A DNA stretch of 64,000 bases from Alcanivorax quisquiliarum (GTDB lineage: Bacteria > Pseudomonadota > Gammaproteobacteria > Pseudomonadales > Alcanivoracaceae): assembly GCF_023051175.1 (NCBI RefSeq), contig NZ_JALKII010000002.1, positions 434,001 through 498,000 of the forward strand, in the 5' to 3' direction. This document shows positions 16,325-25,743 of the stretch, one piece after another (position 1 is the first letter of the stretch; each line of letters starts with the position of its first letter). Under the pieces are notes generated by a model that was given only the letters and a program-made list of their open reading frames with translations, was not told the DNA's origin and made no database searches. Position numbers and translations under genes: made by a program.

Positions 16325-17531
16325 ATCTGTGGATCTGGTGATCATCGGTGGTGGCATGGCCGGCGGGTTGCTGGCGGCAATACTGGCTGGCGGGCCGCTG
16401 CGGGTGCAGCTGGTGGATGCCGCACCGGTGCCACAGATGCCGCAAGGGCTGGCGCGGCCGCGGGTTTCCGCGCTCACGGAAGCCAGCCAGCGGATGCTGG
16501 TACGCACGGGCGCCTGGGCAAAACTGCCACCGGAGCGCGTGCAATCTTACACACGTATGCAGGTGTGGGATGGCGATGGCACAGGCGAAGTGGTGTTCGA
16601 TGCCGTCGAGGCGGGAGTGCCCTCTTTAGGCTGGATTGTCGAGAACGATGCCGTGGTAGCGGCGCTGCATCAGGCGCTCGCCACGGCCACCAACGTCCGC
16701 TGGCATTGCGACGCGCGGGTGACCCGGTTGCAGCGCAGCGCGGCGGGCTGGCAAATCGCGTTGGCGGATGGCCGCGAGCTGGCTGCGCCGATGCTGGTGG
16801 GCGCCGACGGCGCCCGCTCCAGTGTGCGCGAAAATGCCGGGATTCCGGGCACCCTGCGCCCCACCGGGCATCTTGCGATTGTCGGCACCGTGGCCATGGA
16901 GCGCCCTCACGGGCGGTGCGCCCGGCAACGCTTTATGGATACCGGCCCGCTGGCTCTGCTGCCGTTGGGCGGCGATCGTCATCACTGTTCACTGGTGTGG
17001 TCGTGCCTGCCCGCCGAAGCCGAGCGGCTGATGGCGTTGGAAGGCGACGCGTTTGACGTGGCATTGACGCAGGCGAGCCAGGGCTGCTGCGGGGCGCTGC
17101 GGCTGCTCGGAAAACGCGGGCTGTTTCCGATCAACGAGCTGCACGCCAGCGAATACGTGAGTGACGGCGTGGCGCTGATTGGCGATGCCGCGCATGTGGT
17201 GCACCCGCTGGCCGGGCAGGGCATCAATATGGGCATGCTTGATGCGGCGGTGCTGGCGGAAGAATTCGAGCGTGCCAGCACACGCGGGCTGCCGTTTTAT
17301 CACCAGTCGGCGCTGGCGCGTTATCAACGCCGCCGCCGTGGCCATAACGCACTGATGTTGAACGTGCTGCATGGTTTCAAGGTGTTGTTCGAGCAGCCTT
17401 CGCTGGAGGTGCGGCTGATGCGCAATCTGGGCATGAACCTGTTCAACCGCGCCGCGCCGGTGAAGCGAATGCTGACCCGTCACGCGCTCGGCCGCAGCGG
17501 TGATCTGCCGGCTCTGGCTCGGCGGAACTGA
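16314..17531 (+). CDS. ubiI: UbiI/VisC-type ubiquinone hydroxylase
   Basis: A 405-residue FAD monooxygenase paralogous to the preceding gene. It has LVIIGGGMAGGLLAAILAG, MLVGADGARSSVRENAGI and VALIGDAAHVVHPLAGQGINM. In E. coli UbiI performs C5 hydroxylation of the ubiquinone ring. The ATG at 16314 overlaps ubiH by 11 bp; the longer frame from 16089 lies inside ubiH and was rejected. Last gene of the ygfB operon, followed by a hairpin. Confidence 0.92.
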   Translation: MATESVDLVIIGGGMAGGLLAAILAGGPLRVQLVDAAPVPQMPQGLARPRVSALTEASQRMLVRTGAWAKLPPERVQSYTRMQVWDGDGTGEVVFDAVEAGVPSLGWIVENDAVVAALHQALATATNVRWHCDARVTRLQRSAAGWQIALADGRELAAPMLVGADGARSSVRENAGIPGTLRPTGHLAIVGTVAMERPHGRCARQRFMDTGPLALLPLGGDRHHCSLVWSCLPAEAERLMALEGDAFDVALTQASQGCCGALRLLGKRGLFPINELHASEYVSDGVALIGDAAHVVHPLAGQGINMGMLDAAVLAEEFERASTRGLPFYHQSALARYQRRRRGHNALMLNVLHGFKVLFEQPSLEVRLMRNLGMNLFNRAAPVKRMLTRHALGRSGDLPALARRN

Positions 17532-17534
17532 GCT

Positions 17535-17552
17535 CCGGCAAGGGTTTGCCGG
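17535..17552 (+). terminator. Hairpin after ubiI
   Basis: CCGGCAA and TTGCCGG form a 7-bp stem with loop GGGT just after the ubiI stop; an AT-rich tract (ATTATTATTTCTT) follows after about 9 bases. Confidence 0.5.
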
Positions 17553-17575
17553 CGAGACTGATTATTATTTCTTCC

Positions 17576-17617
17576 TTGCATCAACTGCGCACTGGCAGGA
17601 TAATGCGAATCATTCTT
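17576..17617 (+). promoter_or_regulatory. Fur-regulated promoter of fbpA
   Basis: TTGCAT at 17576-17581 and GATAAT at 17599-17604 are separated by 17 bp, a good sigma-70 promoter. The 19-bp segment 17599-17617 (GATAATGCGAATCATTCTT) matches the Fur-box consensus at 15 of 19 positions and covers the -10. Iron-loaded Fur would block transcription. The leader before fbpA is about 45 nt. Confidence 0.82.
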
Positions 17618-17660
17618 GACTGTGTCCGGTTCGTAAATCCCCCCGCAGGAGATCATCTTG

Positions 17661-18683
17661 ATGAATTCATGGCTGAAAAATGGGCTGCTGGCAGGCGTTG
17701 TCGCCGTGCTGGCCGCGTGCGGCTCCCCGGAGTCGGAAGACACCCGCGAAGTCGTCGTTTATACCTCCCGTGGGGATCATCTGGTAAAGCCTGTATTTGA
17801 CGCCTACACCGCTGAAACAGGCGTGCAGGTGCGTTACATCACGGATAACGATGCTGCGCTGCTGACCCGCCTTGAGGCCGAGGGCAGCAACAGCCCGGCC
17901 GATCTGCTGATCACGGTAGATGCCGGCAACCTCTGGCAAGCAGCCGAGCGCGGGCTGTTGCAGTCTGTCGATAACGACACGCTGGAGCGCAACGTACCAG
18001 CGCACCTGCGGGATCCGCAGGGGCGCTGGTATGGGTTGTCGGTGCGTGCGCGCACCATCGTCTATTCCACCGAGCGTGTGTCGCCGGACGAGCTATCCAC
18101 TTATGAGGCACTGGCAGATGAGCAATGGCGTGATCGCCTGTGCCTGCGCACCTCGAAAAAGGTCTATAACCAGTCTCTTGTGGCGACCATGATCGAACGC
18201 CTGGGCGAGCCTGAGGCAGAACGTGTGGTGCGCGGCTGGATCGATAACCTGGCCACTGACGTGTTCGCGAATGATAACGCGGTGATGGAGGCTATCGCCG
18301 CCGGCCAGTGCGACGTGGGCATTATCAATACCTACTATTTCGGCCGCATGTTGCGTGACAAGCCGGAGATGCCGATCAAGCTGTTCTGGGCCAACCAGGG
18401 TGCGGGTGAGAGCGGTATGCATGTGAATATTTCCGGCGCGGGTATTACCGCCCATGCTCCACGGCGTGACGAAGCGGAAGCGCTGCTGGTGTGGATGACG
18501 CAGGAGCAATCCCAGAAGCTGCTGGCCGACGGCAATATGGAATTTCCGGTGAACCCGGAGGTGGCGCCGGCTGAGGCTGTGGCTGCCTGGGGCAGCTTCC
18601 GTGCCGATGACCTGAACGTGGAAGTTGCTGGCCGCCGTCAGGCAGAGGCGGTGAAGCTGATGGATCGGGCCGGCTATCGGTAA
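17661..18683 (+). CDS. fbpA: Ferric iron ABC transporter substrate-binding lipoprotein
   Basis: A 340-residue FbpA/FutA/IdiA-type protein carrying ferric iron to an inner-membrane permease. The N-terminus is a lipoprotein signal (lipobox LAAC), unusual compared with soluble periplasmic FbpA. The mature part begins [19 protein letters not shown]. The paired iron-ligating tyrosines Tyr225-Tyr226 lie in [15 protein letters not shown] is positioned for the ATG at 17661; a TTG one codon upstream is also possible. It has a Fur-boxed promoter, and the permease fbpB lies 615 bp downstream after an unrelated small gene. Related sulfate or putrescine binders lack the YY pair. Confidence 0.92.
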   Translation: MNSWLKNGLLAGVVAVLAACGSPESEDTREVVVYTSRGDHLVKPVFDAYTAETGVQVRYITDNDAALLTRLEAEGSNSPADLLITVDAGNLWQAAERGLLQSVDNDTLERNVPAHLRDPQGRWYGLSVRARTIVYSTERVSPDELSTYEALADEQWRDRLCLRTSKKVYNQSLVATMIERLGEPEAERVVRGWIDNLATDVFANDNAVMEAIAAGQCDVGIINTYYFGRMLRDKPEMPIKLFWANQGAGESGMHVNISGAGITAHAPRRDEAEALLVWMTQEQSQKLLADGNMEFPVNPEVAPAEAVAAWGSFRADDLNVEVAGRRQAEAVKLMDRAGYR

Positions 18684-18702
18684 TAGCTGACGCTGGCAAG
18701 CC

Positions 18703-18741
18703 GACAACGGGCGCCCCGGCCAGCCGGTGGCGCCCGTTGTC
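18703..18741 (+). terminator. Long stable hairpin after fbpA
   Basis: A 13-bp perfect stem (GACAACGGGCGCC with its complement) around a 13-base loop, starting 19 bp after the fbpA stop. No T-run follows. It likely ends or stabilises the fbpA message, raising fbpA over fbpB, as is common for binding-protein genes. Confidence 0.65.
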
Positions 18742-18840
18742 GTGCGGCCGGTGCGACGAACTGCGAAACAGATTGGCAAAGCCGAGGGTGCAGAACCGGG
18801 CGTGCAAACACGAGCAAGCCAACGGCCAGGTGGGGGCGGT

Positions 18841-19185
18841 GTGAACGTTAACAATCGCGTGTTTTGTGGCAAATCCAGCTCGGCGAATGGCGAGGTCAGC
18901 GCATCGACGCGCTTTCATTGCTATCAGGACGCGGATCGGATCTGGGCGGATTATGCCGGTGGCGAGATAACAAGCGGGCACCTGCAAGGGAAAATGTTGT
19001 CCGATGGCAGCCTTGAGTTTGTCTGTCACCACCAGGACATCCACGGCGAGTTGATGGCGGGTAAATGCCGCTCAACGCTCCATCAGAACCCGGATGGAGC
19101 GCTGGTTCTGAAAGAAAACCGGCAATGGTTCACGGGCGACCAGACCACAGGAACATCAGAGCTTGAAGAAGTTGTTGAACCCTGA
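18841..19185 (+). CDS. Small protein of the family often mislabelled N-acetylglutamate synthase
   Basis: A 114-residue cytoplasmic protein. It matches a small beta-rich family (about 100-115 residues) that databases often call n-acetylglutamate synthase although it lacks any acetyltransferase fold. Shared features are NGEVSASTRFHCYQ, IWADYAGGEI, GELMAGKC and a C-terminal QWFTGDQTTGTSELEEV. The start GTG at 18841 is preceded by a G-rich AGGTGGGGG; the frame extends further but not in family-like sequence. The function is unknown. It sits between fbpA and fbpB, suggesting insertion into an older fbpAB unit. Confidence 0.8.
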   Translation: MNVNNRVFCGKSSSANGEVSASTRFHCYQDADRIWADYAGGEITSGHLQGKMLSDGSLEFVCHHQDIHGELMAGKCRSTLHQNPDGALVLKENRQWFTGDQTTGTSELEEVVEP

Positions 19186-19298
19186 CAAACACCAGCGCAT
19201 TCGCTCCCTGCACTCGTTGGGCCTGCCACAAGCTGCTCCTTTGCGTGGTGCCCGATGAGCCTTGCTCCCTCCTCTGAGCTTGCCGGGAAAACCTGCTA

Positions 19299-20912
19299 GT
19301 GGCCTCGCTCGCGCTCAGCCGCCCACGCCTGTTACGCCGGCCGGATGTGCCGGTGCTGGCGGTGCTCGCGCTGGCGGTTATGGTGTTGATGCCGATTCTG
19401 GTGTTGGCGCTGTCGTGGCTGGGTGATGAGTCGGCGGTGTGGCGGCATCTGGCCGATACCGTGCTGGCTGATCTGGTGTTCAATACGATCTTGCTGGTCG
19501 TTGGCGTGACGGTGGGTGTGCTGGTGCTGGGCATCAGCCTGGCCTGGATGGTATCTGCGCTGGATTTTCCCGGCCGGGGCTTCTTCGACTGGGCGCTGTT
19601 TCTGCCGCTGGCAGTGCCGGCCTATGTGATCGCTTTTGTGTCCCTGGATCTGCTGGATTATGCCGGGCCAGTGCAGCGCACCCTGCGCGATCTGATCCCG
19701 GCGTTCGCTGGCGGCAGCGTGCGCCGCCCCTGGTTGGTCATCGTCACGCTGTCACTGGTGTTCTATCCGTACGTTTACATGCTGGCGCGAACTGCCTTCA
19801 TGGCACAGGGGCGCGCGCTGATGGAGCAGGCGCGCATTCTCGGCCTGGGGCCGTATGCTGCGTTCTGGCGGGTGGCGCTGCCGATGGCGCGCCCGGCGAT
19901 TGCGGCGGGGCTGGCGCTGGCCTTGATGGAAACGCTGGCGGATTTTGGTGCTGTGGCGGTGTTCAATTACGACACCTTCACCACCGCGATCTACAAGAGC
20001 TGGTATGGCCTGTTCAATCGCAACGCAGCGGCGCAGCTGGCCTCGCTGTTGCTGGTGTTTGTGTTGCTGGTGCTGGCGCTGGAGCGCTTCGGGCGCGGGC
20101 GGGCGCGCTTCGAGCAGGGCGGGCGGCAGGTGCATCGGGTGCGGCCACGAGGTATCGCCCCCTGGTTGCTGACGCTGTTTGCCGGCACGGTATTTTTTCT
20201 CGCCTTCGCGTTGCCGGTAGGCCGGCTGATCTATTGGGTAGCCGATAGCGCCTGGCGCGATCTGGACGCACGCTACGTCGGCTTGATCTGGCGCACCTTG
20301 CTGCTGGGCCTGGGGGCTGCCTTCGTCACGGTGATGCTGGCGTTGTTGCTGGGCTATGTGCGGCGCACGCGCCGTCATCGTCTGTTGCACATCGCCATTC
20401 GCGGCGCCACTTCCGGCTATGCATTGCCGGGATCGGTGCTGGCGGTGGGTATCGTGCTGAGTTTTGCCGCCATTGATCGGCTGCTGACGCAGTATTTCGG
20501 CACCGGGCAAGTGCTGATGGGTGGTTTGCTGGCGTTGCAAATGGCCTATGTGGTGCGCTTTCTGGCGGTAGCGTTCGGCCCGGTGGAAACCGCTTTTGAA
20601 CGGGTGCGCCCCAAGCTGATCGATGCAGCGCGCACACTGGGGGCCAGCCCGGCCGAAACGGTGCGTCGGGTTTATCTGCCGCTGCTGACGCCCGGCGTGC
20701 TCACCGCACTACTGCTGGTGCTGATCGACGTGATGAAAGAAATGCCCGCCACCTTGCTGCTGCGGCCGTTCGGCTGGGATACGCTCTCGGTGCGCATTTA
20801 TGAAATGACGGCCGAGGGTGAATGGGCGCGTGCCGCATTGCCTTCGCTCAGCTTGGTGCTGGCCGGCTTATTGCCGGTTTATTTATTGATGCGGCGTACG
20901 CGCGTGTACTGA
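19299..20912 (+). CDS. fbpB: Ferric iron ABC transporter permease
   Basis: A 537-residue fused two-half permease with about 12 membrane segments. The two EAA-type loops that contact the ATPase are visible: EQARILGLGPYAAFWRVALP in the first half and DAARTLGASPAETVRRVYLP in the second. It starts with GTG at 19299 (no better ATG before the first membrane segment). It works with fbpA to move ferric iron into the cytoplasm. No fbpC-like ATPase is in the window, so that subunit must be encoded elsewhere. Confidence 0.93.
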   Translation: MASLALSRPRLLRRPDVPVLAVLALAVMVLMPILVLALSWLGDESAVWRHLADTVLADLVFNTILLVVGVTVGVLVLGISLAWMVSALDFPGRGFFDWALFLPLAVPAYVIAFVSLDLLDYAGPVQRTLRDLIPAFAGGSVRRPWLVIVTLSLVFYPYVYMLARTAFMAQGRALMEQARILGLGPYAAFWRVALPMARPAIAAGLALALMETLADFGAVAVFNYDTFTTAIYKSWYGLFNRNAAAQLASLLLVFVLLVLALERFGRGRARFEQGGRQVHRVRPRGIAPWLLTLFAGTVFFLAFALPVGRLIYWVADSAWRDLDARYVGLIWRTLLLGLGAAFVTVMLALLLGYVRRTRRHRLLHIAIRGATSGYALPGSVLAVGIVLSFAAIDRLLTQYFGTGQVLMGGLLALQMAYVVRFLAVAFGPVETAFERVRPKLIDAARTLGASPAETVRRVYLPLLTPGVLTALLLVLIDVMKEMPATLLLRPFGWDTLSVRIYEMTAEGEWARAALPSLSLVLAGLLPVYLLMRRTRVY

Positions 20913-20921
20913 GTCGCCATT

Positions 20922-20947
20922 TTACAGATTCTTACATCGGCATTACA
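20922..20947. promoter_or_regulatory. Three phased TTACA repeats upstream of module A
   Basis: TTACA occurs at 20922, 20932 and 20943, spacings of 10 and 11 bp, so the copies face the same side of the helix. They start 10 bp after the fbpB stop and about 160 bp before the FadL-like start. Direct repeats about 21 bp apart are typical of AraC-type or activator sites. The same layout precedes the second module. Confidence 0.5.
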
Positions 20948-21104
20948 TCCCGGCTACCTTATTTAACAAACCCCCGCAGACCCACTGCCTCGCCTCTGTC
21001 ACGCTCGCATTTCTTCACGCGCCGGGTGTGTTTTCCGGCGCGTCGGGGTGGTTCCGGTTACCTCTCGTAACCGTTTAATAACAATTAACTCAGGAGCAGT
21101 TCGC

Positions 21105-22451
21105 ATGTCTGCGATACCTCGTTATGGCCGCGCGGCCATCTGCCTGGGTGGGTTGCTGTTCAGCGTTGCCACAGCCCACGCCAATATGGGAAATCTCGCT
21201 TCAACTTACGGTGTGCTGCAAGCGGACATCGCCTCGGCGCAGGCACTTTCGTTATTCAATTCACAGGTGTCGGCCACCTATTACAACCCCGCCTATCTGG
21301 CGCGTGATCCGCGTGGCGAGCTGACCGCCGGGTTGTTCCATGCCGACCACGAGCTGCGCGTCAGCAGCCGTGGCGGGCCTGATCCGATCGTCCGCACTGG
21401 CGGCGATGTGCTGGAAGATGAGCCGTCGCAGCAAGTGCTGATCGGCATGAAGACCAACCTGACTTCGTTGACGCGCTACGACCGGCCGCTGTACCTCGGC
21501 CTGATGGTGGGCATCGAGCGTTATGGCAAGGAGATGCTGGCGTTCAATTCTCGCACGTCCCAGGAAGGCCAGTTTCTGAATTATGGCCGGCAGCCACTGT
21601 TTCTGAATATCGGTGGCGCAACAAAACTCTGGCGGGGCATTGATGTGGGGCTGGCCGCACGCATCACCTTGCATGCATCCGCCGATTTGCAGGCGCGCAG
21701 CAACCTTGCCGGCGACACCACTCGCGAATCGCTTTCGGTGGAAGCGAAACCGGTCTTCCGGCCGATCTTCGGCCTGAATGTAAACTGGGGCGAGACGCTT
21801 GCCCCGGACAGCGACAGCTGGCTGCACGGCCTTGAGACGGCGTTTTCCTACCGGGGTTATTCCAACACCCATACCCGGGTGCAAGCCAACGCAGTCATCC
21901 CCGGCACGATCCCGTCGCCGGGGCTGGATATTGCCATCAAGACACTGGATTCGTTCCAGCCGGAAATCATTGCCGCCGGTGTGCAGTATCAGTTCGAGCG
22001 GATGCGCGTCGGTTTTACTGGCGAGCTGCAACGCTGGTCACGGCTGGAAGATGAATTCGAGCGCGACACCATCAGGAATCAGGCCAACCTTTCCTTCCGC
22101 GATATTTTCATCCCACGCCTGGGCGCCGAGTTTCAGCTGAACGATATTTTCTCCGTGACGACCGGGGTGGCGTACGAAAAATCGGCCCTGAAAAGCGACC
22201 GCTCTCTGGACGTGAACTATCTGGACAACGACCGCCTGGTGTTCGGCCTGGGCCTCAGCGCGGAGTTTGCGCAGGCGCCGGTATTTTCCTATCCGGTGCG
22301 GCTGGATCTCGGCTATCAATATCACCACTTGCGGGATCGCAGTTTTGAGCTGATGTCCAGCGATCCGGATGTCACCGTCAATCCTTACGAGACCGTCTCT
22401 GCCGATGGCGAGGTGCATGTGTTCAGCGGCTCCATCACGCTGAAATTCTGA
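21105..22451 (+). CDS. FadL-family outer-membrane channel, module A
   Basis: A 448-residue outer-membrane protein with a signal peptide cleaved after AHA (about residue 26), leaving a mature start NMGNLASTYGV. The NPA-type motif of the FadL/TodX family is present (SATYYNPAYLARD, about residue 62). Many amphipathic strands follow, and the protein ends with an aromatic strand (SGSITLKF). FadL proteins pass hydrophobic compounds such as fatty acids, toluene or alkanes laterally through the barrel wall. AGGAG precedes the ATG. The next gene, 22 bp on, is a giant lipoprotein, and the pair is duplicated immediately downstream. The substrate is unknown. Confidence 0.82.
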   Translation: MSAIPRYGRAAICLGGLLFSVATAHANMGNLASTYGVLQADIASAQALSLFNSQVSATYYNPAYLARDPRGELTAGLFHADHELRVSSRGGPDPIVRTGGDVLEDEPSQQVLIGMKTNLTSLTRYDRPLYLGLMVGIERYGKEMLAFNSRTSQEGQFLNYGRQPLFLNIGGATKLWRGIDVGLAARITLHASADLQARSNLAGDTTRESLSVEAKPVFRPIFGLNVNWGETLAPDSDSWLHGLETAFSYRGYSNTHTRVQANAVIPGTIPSPGLDIAIKTLDSFQPEIIAAGVQYQFERMRVGFTGELQRWSRLEDEFERDTIRNQANLSFRDIFIPRLGAEFQLNDIFSVTTGVAYEKSALKSDRSLDVNYLDNDRLVFGLGLSAEFAQAPVFSYPVRLDLGYQYHHLRDRSFELMSSDPDVTVNPYETVSADGEVHVFSGSITLKF

Positions 22452-22473
22452 CGGCAAAGACGAGGAGTGCATC

Positions 22474-25437
22474 ATGAAAATACTCAGCACAGGCTGGGTC
22501 ATGCTGTTGGCGGCGGTTGTCCTGACAAGCGCCTGCGGCGGCGGCAGCTCCCAGCGTACCAGCACTGCCAACCGGGAACATGCCCGGCTGGAATACAGCT
22601 ACCCCTATGACACCCAGCAAGAGGTATCCGTGCGTGCGCCGGTGGCGCTGCGCTTTTCGCACCCGTTGACCGATACCGCGCCAGAGGCGGCTGTCCAGTG
22701 GCAGAGCGACGATGGCGAGCCGGTGTTGTTCAGCAGTGAGCAGGTCGATGGTGGCCGCGGCTTGCTGCTTACGCCCCAGGCGCCGTTGCAGCCCGGCACC
22801 GGCTACCGCTTGACAATGGATACCGTGGCCACCACTCAGGGCCCGGCAAGGGTGCCGCAAGACGGTATCCGTTTTCGCACTCGCGCCGCGATTGCGGGCG
22901 GCCGCGAAGCGACCGGCACCGGCGACACTTTCGAGCTGAAGCGGATGATTCCCGACGGCGATACCTTGCCGGTGATGGATTTTTCCAGTTTCCGTTTGCA
23001 ATTTTCACAACCGCTCGCCCGCGACAGTATTCGTTATGGCGATACCGTCTCGGTGGTGGATGAGCAGGGCGCGCTGGTGCCGATGATCGTGCTGGTGAAA
23101 GGGCCGTACCTGACCCTTGATCCCGGCGACGATCTCACGCCCGGTGAGCGCTACACTTTTTCGCTGGGCTCGCAGGTGCGCAGCATCTGGGGTGAGCCGC
23201 TTGCGAGCGCCGAGTTCTCTCATGTGGCACAGGATTCTGCACCGCGTGAAATCATGGTGCAGCGAGCGGCGGATTCCGGGCAGGGCAGCATCGTATCGCC
23301 TTTGACTGGCGCACCAATCAACGCCGTGCCCATCAATGCGCTGTTGCTAGGCGAGCGTTCAAGCTCACAACAGCAGGGCGATATTCATGCGGAGCTGGCG
23401 TTTGTGCCGGATTACCCTGACGTGACCCCGCTGCGGGTGCCGCGCGGTAGCTTGCTGCGTGGCTCGTCGGTTGCGGTGGAGATCGCCGGTGAAGTGCCGG
23501 CCGGCTTCGAGACGGGGGAGATTTCTGTGCGCTTTGTTTCGGATGCGGCCGGTTTTCTGTTGCCGAATCCTTACACCCAGGCTGAGGATTCGCCGCGCCA
23601 TGTGCATCTGCTGATGGATGTGGCGATGACAGCGGAAAATACCACCGCCAATGGCGCACTGAGCCAGGACCTGCTGCATGTCGAACTGGCGGGCACGGCC
23701 ATCGTCGAGGACGGTGTGCTGGTCATCAATGCTATCGGCATTGTCGAGCCGGAAGTGCTTGGGCTGGAGCAGGCATGGGGTGTGTTGTCGTTCCGGCTGG
23801 AGGCCTACGCGGATCAGGAGCAGGCGCCCGCCCCGGAGACAGATAGCGAGCCGCCGGTGTTGCAGTCCTGGTCGCCGGGTGAAAATGTGCTGCAAGCCAG
23901 TGTCGGTGATCCGGTCATCCTGAATTTCAGCGAAGCGCTCGATCCCGACAGCCTTGCAGATGCCATTGAAGTGCACGCCGATGGTGTGCCGGTGGATGAT
24001 CTGGATTGGTATCTTGATGGCGCCTCGGTGGTGCTGCGGCCTGATGGCGGGTTGGCGTATGGCACAGCGTATGAGATTCATATCAGCGACGGCATTACCG
24101 ATCTGGCGGGTAATCCGCTGGCGCCGGAGACGTTGAGTTTTACCACAGCAACTTATGTCGGTAGCGGAGATCGGGCACCGTTTGCGATCACGGCGTACCC
24201 CGGTTTTCCCTGTGCGGTGGCGCCCGGCAGCCAGGATCTGGCCGGTAATATTCAGGGCAGCTGTCTGAGCAAGGACGGCACTGGCGGTGATGTATTGCCG
24301 GTGACGGCCTTGCCGGCGAACCGCGCCATCCGCGTGCGTTTTTCCCAGGCGATGGCAGCCGACAGCATTGTGCTGGGCGAGAGCTGCAATACTGGTACTT
24401 TCCGTGTGGAGCGTGTGAACGCAACGGGTGAGTGCGAAGCAGTGGTGGCGGGTGATCTGCAACGCTCCGCACGCGAGTTGCGCTTTGAACCCGCCAGCCC
24501 CTGGCAGCCGGGCGTGCTGTATCGGTATGTGCTCGCATCGGATAGCGCGCCGCAATGCGGGCAGAACGCAATCTGCGCGACCTTCGGCGCACCACTGCAA
24601 ACAGCGATGCTGCGGGAGAATGCAGAACTGGCCGGTGGCCCGCCCATGGCCATCCATTTTCGCGGGGCGCCACCCACCGAGCAGGTGCTGCAACCGTTGA
24701 GCAACTTGCCCGCCGCCGACGTGAACGCCAATTTTCGGCTGGAGGCGGGTGAGCAGGGCGCGGTGGAATCGCCACCGGGCAGCGGCGTGTATCCGACCCC
24801 GGCAAACGCCACGCAGATTCTCGAAAATGGCGGTGGCGGCCTGGTGGGCAAGGTGAACGTCGGTTGCGGCTTCAGCGGGATCGAACAGTCCCTGCGTAGT
24901 TGCCCCGGCGAGAAATTCATTTATCTCACCGGCGGCCTGGATGTGGATATTGTCGGCTGGGACGAGCAGGAAGGTGCAGTGAAAGTGGCCGTCTATCCGA
25001 CGCTGCTTATGGCCTCTTCGCTATCGGTGCACGCCACTATCCTGCTGGTGCCGCAGGAAATTCCCACCGGCCCGCAGGTGATGCGGCTGCGCTACGAGGC
25101 GGATGACAACGGCCAGCGCACGCAGCCGATTACCGGCTGGATCCGGGATAGCGGTGCCGGCCCGGTATTCGAGGCCACGCTGGATCTGTTCCTGGATGCG
25201 CCTTATCTGCACCCACCGCTTTCGTTACCGCATAATTTGCACAACTATGCGTTGGACGGCGTGCAGGTTTCCGGCCCGATCAGCTTCCTGAGCGATGGCA
25301 GAATGCAGATCGAGCAGGTGAGCCTCGGAGCGTTGCCTATCAATGTCAGCATCGCCTCCGGCGCCGCCGCTGTGCGGCTGCTGATCCCCGAGGGGGGTAT
25401 AAATCTGACCTACATCAGCGCGCCGGTAAAACAGTAA
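22474..25437 (+). CDS. Large Ig-like (Big_5) lipoprotein, module A
   Basis: A 987-residue exported protein with a probable lipoprotein signal (Cys21 in LTSAC; the Thr at -3 is unusual) and Gly at +2, predicting the outer membrane. Several Ig-like segments are seen: about 45-137, 160-250, a clear Big_5/SbsA-type domain 457-557 (LQSWSPGENV through ITDLAGNPLAPETLSFT), and about 610-712. Cysteines pair in three places (580/597, 695/701, 798/810). A DVNANFRLEAGE segment near 749 resembles a calcium loop. It ends in a beta-rich domain (ISAPVKQ). The function is unknown. It is co-transcribed with the FadL-like gene and paralogous to the module B lipoprotein throughout its length. Confidence 0.8.
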   Translation: MKILSTGWVMLLAAVVLTSACGGGSSQRTSTANREHARLEYSYPYDTQQEVSVRAPVALRFSHPLTDTAPEAAVQWQSDDGEPVLFSSEQVDGGRGLLLTPQAPLQPGTGYRLTMDTVATTQGPARVPQDGIRFRTRAAIAGGREATGTGDTFELKRMIPDGDTLPVMDFSSFRLQFSQPLARDSIRYGDTVSVVDEQGALVPMIVLVKGPYLTLDPGDDLTPGERYTFSLGSQVRSIWGEPLASAEFSHVAQDSAPREIMVQRAADSGQGSIVSPLTGAPINAVPINALLLGERSSSQQQGDIHAELAFVPDYPDVTPLRVPRGSLLRGSSVAVEIAGEVPAGFETGEISVRFVSDAAGFLLPNPYTQAEDSPRHVHLLMDVAMTAENTTANGALSQDLLHVELAGTAIVEDGVLVINAIGIVEPEVLGLEQAWGVLSFRLEAYADQEQAPAPETDSEPPVLQSWSPGENVLQASVGDPVILNFSEALDPDSLADAIEVHADGVPVDDLDWYLDGASVVLRPDGGLAYGTAYEIHISDGITDLAGNPLAPETLSFTTATYVGSGDRAPFAITAYPGFPCAVAPGSQDLAGNIQGSCLSKDGTGGDVLPVTALPANRAIRVRFSQAMAADSIVLGESCNTGTFRVERVNATGECEAVVAGDLQRSARELRFEPASPWQPGVLYRYVLASDSAPQCGQNAICATFGAPLQTAMLRENAELAGGPPMAIHFRGAPPTEQVLQPLSNLPAADVNANFRLEAGEQGAVESPPGSGVYPTPANATQILENGGGGLVGKVNVGCGFSGIEQSLRSCPGEKFIYLTGGLDVDIVGWDEQEGAVKVAVYPTLLMASSLSVHATILLVPQEIPTGPQVMRLRYEADDNGQRTQPITGWIRDSGAGPVFEATLDLFLDAPYLHPPLSLPHNLHNYALDGVQVSGPISFLSDGRMQIEQVSLGALPINVSIASGAAAVRLLIPEGGINLTYISAPVKQ

Positions 25438-25452
25438 AGCGCGTGTAACCTG

Positions 25453-25485
25453 CGGCCTTCTTCTCGAACGTCGAGAGGGAGGCCG
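25453..25485 (+). terminator. Long hairpin ending module A
   Basis: A 15-bp stem (two G-U pairs) with a 3-base loop (ACG), starting 16 bp after the lipoprotein stop, followed by TTACATTT. It probably ends module A. The rest of the 306-bp gap 25438-25743 holds the phased repeats of module B and no gene. Confidence 0.6.
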
Positions 25486-25570
25486 TTACATTTCTGCCAG
25501 CAAACCTGCCGACAGACGGCGGTGTCATACCAACGGCGCAGCCGCTCGCCCCGAATTTAATCCGAGTCTC

Positions 25571-25595
25571 TTACAAATCGTTGCAGGGTCTTACA
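25571..25595. promoter_or_regulatory. Three phased TTACA-type repeats upstream of module B
   Basis: TTACA at 25571, TTGCA at 25581 and TTACA at 25591 are spaced exactly 10 bp. The two outer copies are both preceded by TC. They end about 148 bp before the FadL-like start, nearly the same distance as in module A. An AT-rich TTAAATAT lies about 16 bp further and could be the -10. Confidence 0.5.
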
Positions 25596-25743
25596 CGAAA
25601 GCGACAGGGGTTAAATATCTGCCGCTGAATACACGCAATCAGCGTGTCAGTCTCCCTGAACCGCCCCGGCTTTCGGCACCGTTGTGCCACTGGCCATGGC
25701 GCCGCGGGGCGGGGCTGATAATAACGACAAAGGAGAGATTCCG

